A stretch of DNA of 64,000 nucleotides from Liolophura sinensis (taxonomy: Eukaryota > Mollusca > Polyplacophora > Chitonida > Chitonidae). Shown here piece by piece: positions 46,446-58,000 of this stretch. The position numbers and the translations under genes were made by a program. Numbering within the stretch: the first letter of the stretch is position 1; the number at the start of each line of letters is the position of its first letter. The DNA lies in the NCBI RefSeq assembly GCF_032854445.1, contig NC_088300.1, positions 6,324,001 to 6,388,000 of the forward strand. The letters run 5' to 3'. The notes beneath the pieces are model-generated. The model saw only the letters and a list, made by a program, of their open reading frames with translations, was not told the DNA's origin and did not search any database.

Positions 46446-49248
46446 GAAGGCCTATATAAAGAAAGAGATAAAATAAGGTCTAAGAAATTCGGCATTTGAC
46501 CATACCCGGGGAGTTTTAAGAAACAAAATCATTCAGCGCAGACTCAATCAAATTTGTGTTATTGTTTTAAAATAGCCCAAATAATTACCTTTCACAAAAA
46601 TATCAGCAGTTAGCGAGATCTTATACCAGGGTCTGCCAAACTGACCCTCATGATTTTCCTCTGGGCAAGTCTCGTTGATTGCATCTTGACCATGCTCGAA
46701 CTAAAGGATGCAAGGCGAGAAGGAATCCATGAAAGGCGTATTCTCTGGGTTCCTTACATCAGAGACACAGTGATAAATAAGGATTTCCGCAGACCACACA
46801 AACATATGAGAGATCCATCGTGCGACTACTTCACCTACACCAGGCACGGAAAGAGACACAGTGGACACTTTGACACCAACGCTATTGAATATTATTCGGA
46901 CACATTTTTTAATATAAATAAAGAAATCATCTCGCGGCTGTATCATAAATATTACTTTTGCTCCAGATCAAAGGCATAATCCATGAGAGATTTGCTTCTT
47001 GGGGCTTGCCTTTAGTTTCTCATAGGAACAACATTTATGAGCTAGCCAAAGCTCATTCTGGGATATCCTGTATTGATCTGTCCTGACCCAACCAATATTT
47101 GGCGATTTTTATGCCTTTTTTCTTGCAGAGGCTCATACCAGACCTGAAGTTCCGACCAATGGGAATCAGGTTTCCAGCCGGAGGGCCGACCTCCTCCTGA
47201 AGCTCTGGCGACAGCGTCTCCAACGCTCAGATACCACTACCTCATCTTCTCCTACACCCACCAGCGACTCAGGGCAAATCACAACATACGGGGACCCAGG
47301 CAGCCATTTCGCAGAGACCACTGTGTTACCATCTTCAGATGATCCTGTACAGAGTATCACCAGTAACACGACGAATCAAGAATCAAAAACGTCAAACGAA
47401 TCTGAAACTAGCCATAAAGCAAATGACACCAACAGCACTTATATAAATGAGATGTTAAAAGCAGTCCCTTCAGAACTGAATCAAAGTTTTGTTGGAAGTT
47501 CAGGAAAATCTTTACTGTATGCACTGACTTCCAACCTAACTCAGAATCAGATTCCCTGGGACGGGGCCTCAAATGTGGGCCTTAGTGACAATTCCACGTT
47601 TTTAAACCAATCGAAAGGAAATGACACAGAAAACTTCTGGGAAACATCCGAATTTAGTGCATCAGTCGAAAGTGTTATAAACAATATTACCACAAATTTA
47701 ACGGACTGGTTAGACAAAGACAACAGAGTAACACACGGTGAACATAGATCCAACATTACCTGTGTTAATTCTTCAGAAGGTGCTTCAGACAACCTTTTGG
47801 ATTCTACACAGAGTTCGACGACAAAAGATCAAGTTTCGGATTTCTCTGATATAGTGATACTTTCGGATTTCTCGCCAAATGTAACAACAGAAAATCAGGT
47901 TTCAAACATGGGCCAAAACTTTACAAAAGAGGGAACGTTAGAGGAAAATGGACCACAGAACGTGACGTCATACATGAAAGACGAATTGTTACAAGAGAAT
48001 GACACCTTGGCCTCAAACAAAGATACTACTTCTGATGTGCCGACCTCAGACAAGTATACTGCTTCTGGTGTGTCGACCCCAGACAAATACACTTCTTCTG
48101 ATGTGCCGACCTCCGACAAATACACTTCTTCTGATGTGCCGACCTCAGACAAATACACTCCTTCTGATGTGCCGACCTCAGACAAATATACTCCTTCTGA
48201 TGTGTCGATCTCAGACAGATATACTCCTTCTGATGTGTCGACCTCAGACAAATATACTCCGTCTGATGTGCCGACCTCAGACAAATATACTCCTTCTGAT
48301 GTGCCGACCTTAGACAAATATACTCCTTCTGATGTGTCGACCTCAGAGAAATATACTTCGTCTGATGTGCCGACCTCAGAGAAATATACTCCTTCTAATG
48401 TGTCGATCTCAGACAAATATACTCCTTCTGATGTGTCGACCTCAGAGAAATATACTTCGTCTGATGTGCCGACCTCAGAGAAATATACTCCTTCTGATGT
48501 GCCGACCTTAGACAAATATACTCCTTCTGATGTGTCGACCTCAGAGAAATATACTTCGTCTAATGTGTCAACCTCAGAGAAATATACTCCTTCTGATGTG
48601 CCGACCTCAGACAAATATACTCCTTCTGATGTGCCGACCTCAGAGAAATATACTCCTTCTGATGTACCGACCTTAGACAAATATACTCCTTCTGATGTGT
48701 CGACCTCGGAGAAATATACTTCGTCTGATGTGCCGACCTCAGACATCAAGTCCAGCGTAAAACATGTACCATCTGAACCAAATCCTCTGTTAACAAATTG
48801 CCAACCAGAAGCAAACCACGAGGCGCCTATATCCCAAAGCCAATCTCCAACCATACCCAATGAACACACAACTATTAACTCAAAAGAAGAAATATTGACT
48901 TCTCTACCGACATCATCCAAAGAAGCTAAATTTACTCACACGTCAACGGCACTCACACAGCTCACATCTCAGGAAGCCACACCTGTAGCTGTTACAACCA
49001 CTCCCAAACAAACCACATCGGGCTATATGTATCGCACAACAGAGTTCGACCCATTGACCAATCGCGGTGGTCCATTTTTGAGAAAGCCCAACGCTTTTGA
49101 CTTTTTAATGATGGGACAAATAGCAACTGCTCAAAGAAATGAAAAACAACGTGAGTTTCGAGAAAGTAACTACGAAGCCTCTGCTCAAATCTGTGGTTTG
49201 CTCAACAAAAAGTTCTGCAGATTGTCCATTGGAGGCAGGTGCTGTTAG
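46011..49248 (+). CDS. Secreted Ser/Thr/Asn-rich repeat protein, mucin- or matrix-like
   Basis: Two coding exons, 46011-46086 and 47129-49248, join in phase to 731 residues. The ATG sits in GCCACCATGA, a textbook Kozak context. Exon 1 encodes a signal peptide: basic MIVRRCCVRG, then hydrophobic LLLSVVCGLIVLLQ, with likely cleavage after TEA. The mature protein starts with a short basic stretch (SSRRADLLLKLWRQRLQRSD). It continues with a Ser/Thr/Asn-rich region holding many N-x-S/T glycosylation sequons, then twenty-two 11-residue repeats (DKYTPSDVPTS type), a Pro/Thr-rich spacer and a tail with four Cys ending CRLSIGGRCC. This fits a heavily glycosylated extracellular protein such as a mucin or shell/tube matrix protein. 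No known family was recognised. Exon 2 may be spliced at 49151 to a second C-terminus. Confidence 0.8.
46215..46325 (-). mobile_element. Possible tRNA-derived SINE fragment (third family)
   Basis: On the minus strand, AGGGTTTGATCTCCC resembles a pol III B box and is followed by a GC-rich body. No A box or tail was found, so this is tentative. Confidence 0.3.
46388..46444. repeat. (TA)n microsatellite in intron 1 of the secreted protein gene
   Basis: About 28 TA units, starting after GCATGCA. Confidence 0.97.
46650..46979 (+). CDS. Unrecognised 109-codon ORF inside the secreted-protein intron
   Basis: ATG at 46650 opens 109 codons ending TAA. Composition is mixed and protein-like (HERRILWVPYIRDTVINKDF, then SCDYFTYTRHGKRHSGHFDT), not repeat-driven. 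No family was recognised. No clear acceptor/donor pair joins it to the flanking exons in frame. It may be a decayed transposon fragment, an alternative exon or chance. Confidence 0.22.
   Translation: MIFLWASLVDCILTMLELKDARREGIHERRILWVPYIRDTVINKDFRRPHKHMRDPSCDYFTYTRHGKRHSGHFDTNAIEYYSDTFFNINKEIISRLYHKYYFCSRSKA
48016..48741 (+). repeat. 33-bp coding minisatellite, 22 in-frame copies
   Basis: Each 33-nt unit encodes 11 residues of the type (D/E)KYT(P/S)SDV(P/S)T(S/L). Length is strictly conserved over 22 units, with no frame-breaking indel. A higher-order block recurs three times: a unit ending PTL, a DKYT unit ending STS, then an EKYTSS unit. Each unit offers several Ser/Thr sites for O-glycosylation or phosphorylation and one Tyr. 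Confidence 0.95.
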
Positions 49249-49429
49249 AAGTTCAACAAGAACCATTAGTGTAACACCTAATGCCGATGATAATTTTCAA
49301 TTTTTACAGCCACTCAGTGCGCATGGAAGTGACTGTATAAAATATGTGTATCCCAGGGTTTATATTTTTTTTTTTCTGGTCAGTGTTACTTTTATGCGCT
49401 TATATAGGTAAAATTTCATGTGTTACAAA

Positions 49430-49435
49430 AATAAA
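49430..49435 (+). terminator. Polyadenylation signal AATAAA of the secreted-protein gene
   Basis: TTACAAAAATAAAGATTA lies 180 bases after the stop codon and is the first AATAAA on this strand. Confidence 0.65.
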
Positions 49436-49449
49436 GATTAAATTCGATC

Positions 49450-52039
49450 CATATTTTACATAGTTTACGTAAGCATAACAGGTTTGTATCTTATAAACTT
49501 TAAACTGAGGAAATCCGCCTTTCAGTGACTGAGACATGAACTGAAACCCTTGCGTTAGTTTGTGTTTTTTTTTTCTTCTAAGGGTAGAATCTGTATCGAA
49601 GTGCATCCACGTGGGATCGTCATGATAAGCATGAGGACGTCATGAGGACTTGATTTTGTGCTTTTGTCACTCAGCGTCCATCTCAGATATGTCAGCAAGT
49701 GTACCGTACGCTATTTAGTAATTCTGAGTGCATATGTGAAGACTTTTGGAATTGTGCAAGATCAGGATGCTGGGGCATTTACTTGGATTCACAAAGCTCT
49801 CCGAAGCTGGGTTCATATGTATGAAGGAATTAATAAACGCCACATGTGAATAAAAATTCCCCAATATTAGTGTTTTACTTTAAGAATAATTATCGCAACG
49901 CTTTTAGTAAGCCCACACTCAAGCTGATAGCCTGTCCGTCTGTAACGTCTTGTCCCACCTGTACATGGGCAATTTTCATATATTTCACTGTGGTTAGGTA
50001 TGTTTCCCAGCAGCCTCGGAAGGAAATTAAAAGTGGGGTGCCCAACTATCACAGGCCCCTGGCGATGTCCATTTTGGAGATATCGAGACACGCTGGTCTG
50101 AAGGGTAGAGAGCCGTAAAAGTGACATTCAGAAAAGGAAAGTCTCAAAAGGCTAACCCAGCACATTAGGGTAGGACCCCGGGGGCCGCTTAGGTCCCGGA
50201 GTCTCCGCGACGTTACATTACCGTAGACGTCATACTTAAGCAGACATTCAAAGTTGGAGCATGGGGTTTAAAGGCAAAAAGAAGAAATGCACTACCCTGA
50301 AGTATATGTCAGATGAAAGCCCATTAAAAAGTGTCCATAGTGGGATTTTCTTTTTAAGGAATTTTTGTTAACCCAAAAAGATGCATTTGGAACTTTTGCT
50401 TCTATGGTCATCTTTTCTGACCATATTAAGAACGGTAATGTCACATCAGTTTTTCGCCACTTAAGACACATAGGGGGTCTACACCACTTGATTGCATCGT
50501 TCTAAATACATGTAAATATAAGAATGCATTCGTCGAATAGACCTTAAAACAAATTTTTTCGAGAAAAAAATATGGATGTGACATCACAGATATACCCTCT
50601 GGCTCACTACAAACTACCATAGAATCTCATGTTTAAAAACCATTTTACTCGGAACAATTCTAACAAAATAAATTGAACTGTTTTACTGGAGAGCGTTGAA
50701 CGGCCTTTAGTCTGATATGTACTTCATTCTAGTGTTTTCTTTGCCCTAAAGAGCACAACGGCGTAAAAGTGACATGGTTAAAAGTTTTTAAAAGACTGAA
50801 AATGGGGCAGTGTGGGGGATGGCAGTTCAAAAGTCTATCCGAGCACATAAGGCAAGGGTCCAGGGGCCGCCTATAGGTCTTGAAGCTCCTCGACTGTTCT
50901 GTGGACGAGTTTTCAGCCGTTCAGAGTTAAAGATGCCCCCGAGAAGTACATGGATCTAAAACAGTACGTAGCCTAAAGCTGAAAATTTATTTAAAGATCA
51001 GAAGTCAGTGCGCCGAGTTTAGGATTGGAGGTTCCAAATATAACATTGGGGCCCCGACAGGTACAGATAAGCCGCTTTGGCGAATTTTTTTTTTTTTCAT
51101 TACGTAAAAGACTTCGTGAAACAGCCTAATTTGTTCGACAGAAAATAAAGAATTTCAAAACTCTTCATGTAATTTGTAATACTTTTCTACACGTACATAT
51201 AATTCACGTTATGTGTGAAAACCAAAGAGAATCTAGCTCTAAAGTGTATAGTGGATAGAGTAAAAAGCAACACCCCCCACCCTTGACAGTCGAGTCCGAC
51301 CCTGCTGCTTCGTGTCCGACTTACCCTCCACCTGGGTTATATCTCCATATCTTGTATATGATTAGAAAATAGTGCTCTTTAAATATATAGCCAGGCGCCA
51401 AGTTTTCCAAGTTTATATTTATGCAGATGTGTGCAATTTACTCACAATGGGCAATCCATTCTTGTTAGTTTGGACTGCGATTGCAGCTCACTTTCAACGG
51501 CGTCAGTGGTACTAAGGACAGTCTTAATGCCGACTTGCATAGTGTCACGAGAGTCTATGCCGGAGTTATAATAATAGTTGAATTCTTCGCAAAATTGTTT
51601 ACTCATACCATAGCTGTTTAGCGCCATATCATTCAAATAAAAACTTAGACTTGGTACCACGGCTGTCTGTCCTGTAACTGTGGACAGACAGCAGACACAC
51701 AGATTTCCCCTCCACAGTAACGTTATTGTGGACATGCAGACACAAAGATTTCCCCTCTACTCCCCAATTCTGTGATTGTGGGCATGCACAGTGAGAAATG
51801 TTTGCTCTCTACACCCCTCTATCCTGTTATTAGAGACCTTAACCTGAAACTAGAATAGGTAAACTAATTCTAGTATGAAGTTAAAGTTATAACTTGTCAC
51901 TTCTAACTAAAAGTGTCTAGTGTGGACATGCACAGACACAAAGATTTCCGCTCAACACATGTCTGTACCGTAAGTGTGGGAACTTGCACAAGCAAACATT
52001 AATTTGAATACAAACAGAATCACATGACGAGCCTTGCAA
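49450..52039. other. Intergenic region between two convergent genes
   Basis: Mostly unique AT-rich sequence. Two diverged copies of a block of about 150-200 bp lie at about 50100-50290 and 50755-50950 (shared GTAAAAGTGACAT, then AGCACAT, then GGGGCCGC..TAGGTC). Degenerate repeats with GTGGACATGCACAGACACAA and AAAGATTTCC occur between about 51660 and 51980. One minus-strand exon candidate is listed at 51446-51677. Confidence 0.55.
51446..51677 (-). CDS. Unassigned exon candidate
   Basis: The minus strand has an acceptor (GTCTGTCCACAG at 51678, or GTTACAG six bases on) and a donor (CCATT/GTGAGT at 51445). Between them one frame is fully open and protein-like: LSFYLNDMALNSYGMSKQFC, then EEFNYYYNSGIDSRDTMQVG, then IKTVLSTTDAVESELQSQ. 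The same frame also extends to an ATG at 51735. No partner exon and no family were recognised. It could be one exon of a small gene, a remnant or chance. Confidence 0.35.
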
Positions 52040-52058
52040 CTTGTAGTTAAATATTTTC

Positions 52059-52064
52059 TTTATT
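52059..52064 (-). terminator. STRN: Striatin polyadenylation signal AATAAA
   Basis: On the minus strand, GATCAATAAAGAAAATATT. It is the first canonical hexamer found downstream of the striatin stop on this strand. Confidence 0.55.
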
Positions 52065-54235
52065 GATCATGGCAGAATGCTCCCCAGGACCAGGGAATTG
52101 GATATTATAATATATAATAATAATAATAATAACTATTGGTAAAGATGAGCTATAGGTTATTTCATGGTGAAGACAAGTCATACAGAAGAGGGTAGGAGGA
52201 TTAGCTGGATGACCACACCTCCTTCCACTTTATCCTACAGATCAGAGACACAGCTGGTTAGTGAGCAGTCACCTTGGACGTGTATATTTGAAATGGGGGT
52301 TACACAGGGTTAAAATAAGGTGATTACTGCATTACATGGACAATCACAGGGTCAGGAGGACAGAAACTGTCAACCCTGTGCACATGTTTATGATGGACAG
52401 ATCTATACACAGTGTATTTTAACACTGGTATACATGCAAATACGGCAGAGCCTTTCTAGAATACCTGTGAAGTATTGTAAGCAAAAGGGGCACACCTCTT
52501 CAATAGGCTGAAAAGGTCTACGTACATCAGGACACACAATAAATACAGAATATGTGACACTGAAAACTACACAGCCACATCCAGGTGGATAGATTACATG
52601 CATGACAAATACACACATGATGTGCCCTTCAAGCACTAATATTATTTGCTGAGTGCACTTGTGAAACAGTATCTTATTCATCACTCTACTAAAACCGTAA
52701 ATACTGTCCTGGTCACAGGCACAAAGTTCTTCAAAGGAATACAGAATCGATGCTGACGAGCTGACACTGGAGCTTGGAGTTCCTGGTTTTGGTCATGCAT
52801 CAAGAAATGCACAGCATCTAAGTCAACTTTAATAGGCTAGGCATAGCCCAGACTCACTTATCTCTTGTAACAGCCAAACAGTGACGATTCTGTATTACTT
52901 TAAGTTGCAAAACAAAAAATAATTCCTGGTACTATACAGGCACCTGAGACAATGATCACTCCACAAGAGCAGCTTCATAAAGACGCCTGTACATTGATTG
53001 CACAGTGAGAAGACAACTAGCACTTCCTAATGTACCTGTGTAGGGGAAGAGGTCTGAAGAGCTCTACTATCCTGACACTCCACCGTCACCCTGGCAGCCA
53101 GTTTACTCTTGTTTTTTTCTAAAATTTATACATAAGGATGATTTATAATTAAATTGCCACAGATGATAAAACCAGTTGACAGGACAGAATGTGACACAAG
53201 TGTAGATAACTACCACTGCTAACCATTCTAAGAATTTTCTAGTATTTTTATGAAATCTTAAATAAAGACACAAATTTAGGAATTGAATGGAATTTACACT
53301 GCCCTGTTGTGTTTAGCCTGAACTATACAGAATTCCTGCTACAATAACATTCACATTAGTACAGCAATCAACTCAGTGAAATTTCATCTTAATCTGTAAT
53401 CAAATGGCACCCCGTGTGTCGCATAGCTCAAAAATATTGCAAAATAATTCTAATTTAAAAATTCCAATTATATTTCTAGCTAATTTACAGTCACAAGTTC
53501 AGGAAAATCGACAGTTCAACAGCATGTATTGTTCAACCATGAAATGCAAGCAACTTTCCATTACATGTTTTGTGAGAGTGTTTTACCCCTTGTGCCATGT
53601 TCGTCAATGCCATCTTGGAGGTACATTAAAAACAATGGAATCTTACTTTCTTAAAATATTTCACTATTTACCCCTTTCTTCCAGAATTTTCAAAGATTAT
53701 ATTATAAGGATATTTCCTGCAGCCATAGGACCCACAGGACTAACACACAAATCAAGCTCAGAAAACTTCTCTTGCCTTCATTCCAAACTTTGATTACAAC
53801 TGGCTGTATCTCACATTGCGAGATGATCAAAATGTTTCAAAGTTTTGAAATCATATCAGTGCTTGACAGATCTGACAACAACTTTGTAGAACATTTAGTA
53901 GAAGCAATTATATTTACCAAGCAGCACTTCATACATTCTTAGAGTTGGAAGGTGGGGGTTAACCTGGAGGGGCAAGTCTGATTCAGAGATCAGACAACAA
54001 CAACAACACATTCATCAATGAGCCTAACCAAGCCAGTCACTGCCTCTTGGACACCAGTGTTCCACACAGCTACCAGTTGAAGGGACGTCAAAGCTTCCAC
54101 AGCATACTAACACCTTAGTGTTCACCTCTATTTACACTTAACAAAAAAAAAAAAAAGTGAAAACACTGAAACCGCCCACAATAAGCTTGCCACACCTATT
54201 TACATGACAATACACTGTGGCAGAAGAAAAAAAAC

Positions 54236-54591
54236 TTAATGTAGGAAACCGGCGTTTAAAAAAAATTCAGTCATGTTGTTTTGTGCATAAGTTGATGCCT
54301 TTAAAAACCACTCCATGTTATCAAATAACTTCGGTCCATAGGTTTCAAAGTTATCTTTAAGGGGTGGATTATTTAAAGTTAGGCCTAACATTTTCCTAGG
54401 CTGAGCTTCTGCTTGATCACCATACTTCAGTAGAGTTAAGACTACTTGTGTCAGGAAAGCCCTGATACCCTTTTCGGAACCACCTACGTTCACTGAATAT
54501 GTTAGCGCACCAGTCCTTCTCCACTGAGTTTCCTCCCTTGGCGAGCTTATGCTCATCTTCAGTCCTGATATTGTAACAGATGGAGATGTAT
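54236..54591 (-). CDS. Unrecognised 118-codon open frame inside the striatin 3' UTR
   Basis: After an acceptor-like TATATTTATAG, the minus strand is open for 117 codons to TAA at 54236-54238. The composition looks like a folded protein: SPREETQWRRTGALTYSVNV, then GGSEKGIRAFLTQVVLTLLK, then NPPLKDNFETYGPKLFDNME. An internal ATG lies 13 codons in. It has the sense of striatin but follows the striatin stop. It could be a nested gene's last exon, a retroposed fragment or a second cistron. No family was recognised. Confidence 0.35.
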
Positions 54592-54791
54592 CTATAAATA
54601 TATATATATATATGTGTGTGTATATATACATATATGATAGATTAACCCGATACATCAACAGTGTTTACAAGACAACATCAGCCTAGGAGCCTATATACCA
54701 CATGTGTAAGAGTTCTGGTGAGAAATAGGGCCCTGTTCTCTACATACAACAAGTGAACAGCCATGACCCCACGCAGACTGAAGGGGTTCAG

Positions 54792-54930
54792 GATGCTCAG
54801 TTATCTCCCCTGGCATATGAAGACCAGTTGTCTCCCCTGTCAGATGGCAAAGATCAGATAACTCCCATGTCAGATGGCCAAGACCATTTAATTCCTCTGT
54901 CAGATGTCAAAGAACAGCTGTCCCCACTGC
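54792..54930 (+). repeat. 30-bp tandem repeat, about 4.5 copies, open in frame on the plus strand
   Basis: Units of GACCAGTTGTCTCCCCTGTC plus AGATGGCAAA. On the plus strand every unit reads as 10 codons (DQLSPLSDGK type) with conservative changes. It lies antisense in the predicted striatin 3' UTR. Confidence 0.85.
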
Positions 54931-55061
54931 AGACTTCGTTATCAGCTGAAGGGTAGTGGGCCTATCCTCATGCTGGGATGCATCACTTCACATCCAGGTT
55001 AAAGGATGGCTACTTTGTCCACTATAAGCTTAAACTGTAGTTCTATAACGGGCAGTCGCTA

Positions 55062-58000
55062 TCATACAAACACTTTGGCTAGAGCGTCAGCGCCAGCACT
55101 GGCTATGTAAGGTTTAGACGGGTGGAAAGCCACGGCGTGTATTGACTCGTCGAACTTCTTTCGGTGTGATGTAATCTCCTGCACACAGGTTTTACTGTCA
55201 AGATTCCATAACCTGATTGAAGAGTCATGACCTGAGGAGAAGAAGGTAGGAGAACCAACGCTATCAAAATCCTATAGTTCAAATTTTAACCAAATTAGCA
55301 TAATGGAAGAAAAAGAAAACAAAAGGCTTGTATATAAAATGTTTAAATTGACTAGAATATGTATGTCCAAACTAAATCCCTGCCATCCCCCAATATTCCC
55401 AAACATAAAATAAACAAAAGAAAACATGTTGCTTTGTTTGGCTCTATATAGATTGCTTCATGGGCCATATATGGTGTACACTGATTGCACTCCAGTTTGA
55501 ATGGAGAAATGTAGCAATTAAGTGGATACAGTGCACATCAACCTCCATTATTGCACTAAGTACCTGAACAGGAGTGATATCAAAATAATAATACTAATGC
55601 AAAAGTTTCGGGAACATTCTAGGGAACATTTGTGCTAAGCTTCACAGAAATAGTTGCAGTACTTTAGGACGAGTTGCATGGACAAAATCTGAATACATGG
55701 AAAAGCATGGTTATGCAAAGGCCTGAATGCCGTTGAACATAAGCATGCACAAGTTCAGATGATGAGCAAGATGTATGCTTACATACAATCATTCCTACAT
55801 ACAGTAGTTTGGGAGGAGATGCATCGAGGAAATCATGCCTACATACAGAGAGAGACACTATGATTCTGGAGTCGAACTGACCTATATACTTGTGTGAAGT
55901 CAAATATTATATCTGAAAAGCTTTCAAATAACACCTGATCAAAATAAATCAAAACTCTAATCACCATCATCCTCAGACTGTAAGATTAGTGAAGACTGAT
56001 CCTGTCCTATCCTCTTTTAATGAATCATGGGGTCTAACATTACTTCAGTCAGCTATTCTACACTTCACTGTAACACTGACGTTTTTATTTCTCTACACAC
56101 ATCTTTCATACTGTGGACTTATTTTGGGTGGAATTTATATTCATTGTGTGAGGAGAATGGACTGAAATGTGACTTACTTCCTGATAACAGGTAGAGACCA
56201 TTAGGATCCACAGCTAGACTGGTTACAGCATTCAGGTGAGCTACCATTGAGTGAATCATCTGACCTGAAAACAAGGACAACATTGCCCTTACACAACCAT
56301 CATGCAAGAATAATCATGCATCACTGCAACATACGCATTCCTTGGCTCATGTCAGAATTTAACCTGCCAGAGAAGAATACCTTCACATCCACTCTCATTT
56401 TACAACCCCCATATTCATTAAATCCTTAGTCAGCCTCAATATTCTTATTAAATTCAATGCAGCAAGAGGTTACGGCCAAATTTATGATTTCTTGTTTCTT
56501 GATTGAATCACTGAACTATAGTTATAGATATGTGGACAGCAGGGTCTTACCTGTGGTGTTATCGAAGAACCTAATGTGCCTGTCCTCATGGGCAGTGATA
56601 GTGACAGGGAACGTTGGGTGACTCACCACTGCATTGATTTGATTACTTCCTGTGGTGTCTAAACAAATACATATCCATCAGCAACTCTGATGTGTAACTG
56701 ACAAATTTCAAGTCTGAGAATGTTTGTTATGTTAAGGGAATAAACTCATCCACAACTACTGTTGTATACCTGTTTACATGCATCTTAAATATTAGTATTC
56801 TAATCCTTCTCTATTTAAAATAGTACTATGACGCTAAACAACGCTTGCAATTAAGAATACATGTAATTTCAAGCTCTACTTACTAACATATCACCCCCCC
56901 CCCCCCTCAACCCAAACAAAAAAACACACGTTCATACAGCGGGTTTGTGCCTTTATTTGTATATATATATGATCGATGTTTTACACTATACTAAAGAATA
57001 TTTCACTTATACAACGGCGAAAACGGCAAAAAGCATTATGGTGTGAGGAAAATGAACAAAGCCCAGGGGAATTTAAGACCATATGCAGACTGCTGGCAGA
57101 CCTTTCCACTTACAGCTGGAGAGGAAGCCAGCATGAACTAGGCTTGAACTCACAGTGACCGCATTGGTGAGGGGCTCCTGGATCATTGTGCCATGCTGGC
57201 GTGCCAACTCCCTTGGCCACGGAGGCCCCTTGTGCCTTTAGAGCTTTCTTCATAATGGTCTCATCACAGGAGTGGACAACAACATATAAACATCCCAAAT
57301 AACTAATACTGTCCCCTCTACTACTTTGCTAAAAAAGATTCTGTATGCAACAGAGTGTCCCTGGTTACTTAAGGGCGATATAATACCAAATCTGACTCTC
57401 CAACTGAATCTTGTGTTACCAAACTGAATGCTTGCTTCAATCATATGTGAATTTAATGGTGCATTCATTCCATCTTTTAGTGGTGCAACTAGTACGAGAT
57501 TGCTACAATGTTAAGTTTGGCAAAATTTTGGTCAGCCAGGGATCGCCCAAAAACATCATCAGAGTGAGCTTCATTTAAAAACCTGAGGCAGTTGCTCGTC
57601 AAATATGTTGAAGCTGTCAGTACAGCCGTTCTCTCTGAGCATCACCAAGTAATCTCGGCCCATGCGGCCTAAAAAATACCCGACTGACATTGTGCTTATG
57701 ATACATCCACAGGCAAAAAGATAAGGAACACAAGCATCTGCAAACTTCGGCCTTGGAGACGTATTTGATGGGTGATTTTTGTCTCAACCGCTGTGACAGG
57801 CTGCCACAGCGACTGCATCACGTCTTTAAATGGAGTGAGCTCTGAGGTTGCTTTTGAGCCATCCCCAGCCAAACAAAATTTAGCCAAACCTAACGTCTGT
57901 GAAATCTCAGACTATAGTACAACTTACCTGAATTCTGTTGTGTTTCTAACAGGGTGACCTGTTTACCAGTCTCCAGGTCAAAAATGTAGGTATTAGATGA

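Larger units (their letters stand above)
52040..55061 (-). other. STRN: Striatin 3' UTR (predicted)
   Basis: This runs from the striatin stop codon (55062-55064) to just past the first minus-strand AATAAA at 52059-52064. That makes a UTR of about 3 kb, unless an unrecognised earlier poly(A) site is used. It contains the 30-bp repeat at 54792-54930, a TA-rich tract near 54596-54640 and the unexplained frame at 54236-54591. Confidence 0.55.

Noticed and set aside
47895-48920. A 341-codon minus-strand open frame antisense to the secreted protein
   Set aside because: It exists only because the 33-bp repeat has no stop codon in this reverse frame. It has no start context, signal or unique domain, while the sense frame has a signal peptide, splice sites and a poly(A) signal.
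53404-53793. A 129-codon plus-strand frame
   Set aside because: Its composition looks random, it has no splice context or recognised motif, and it lies antisense in the predicted striatin 3' UTR.
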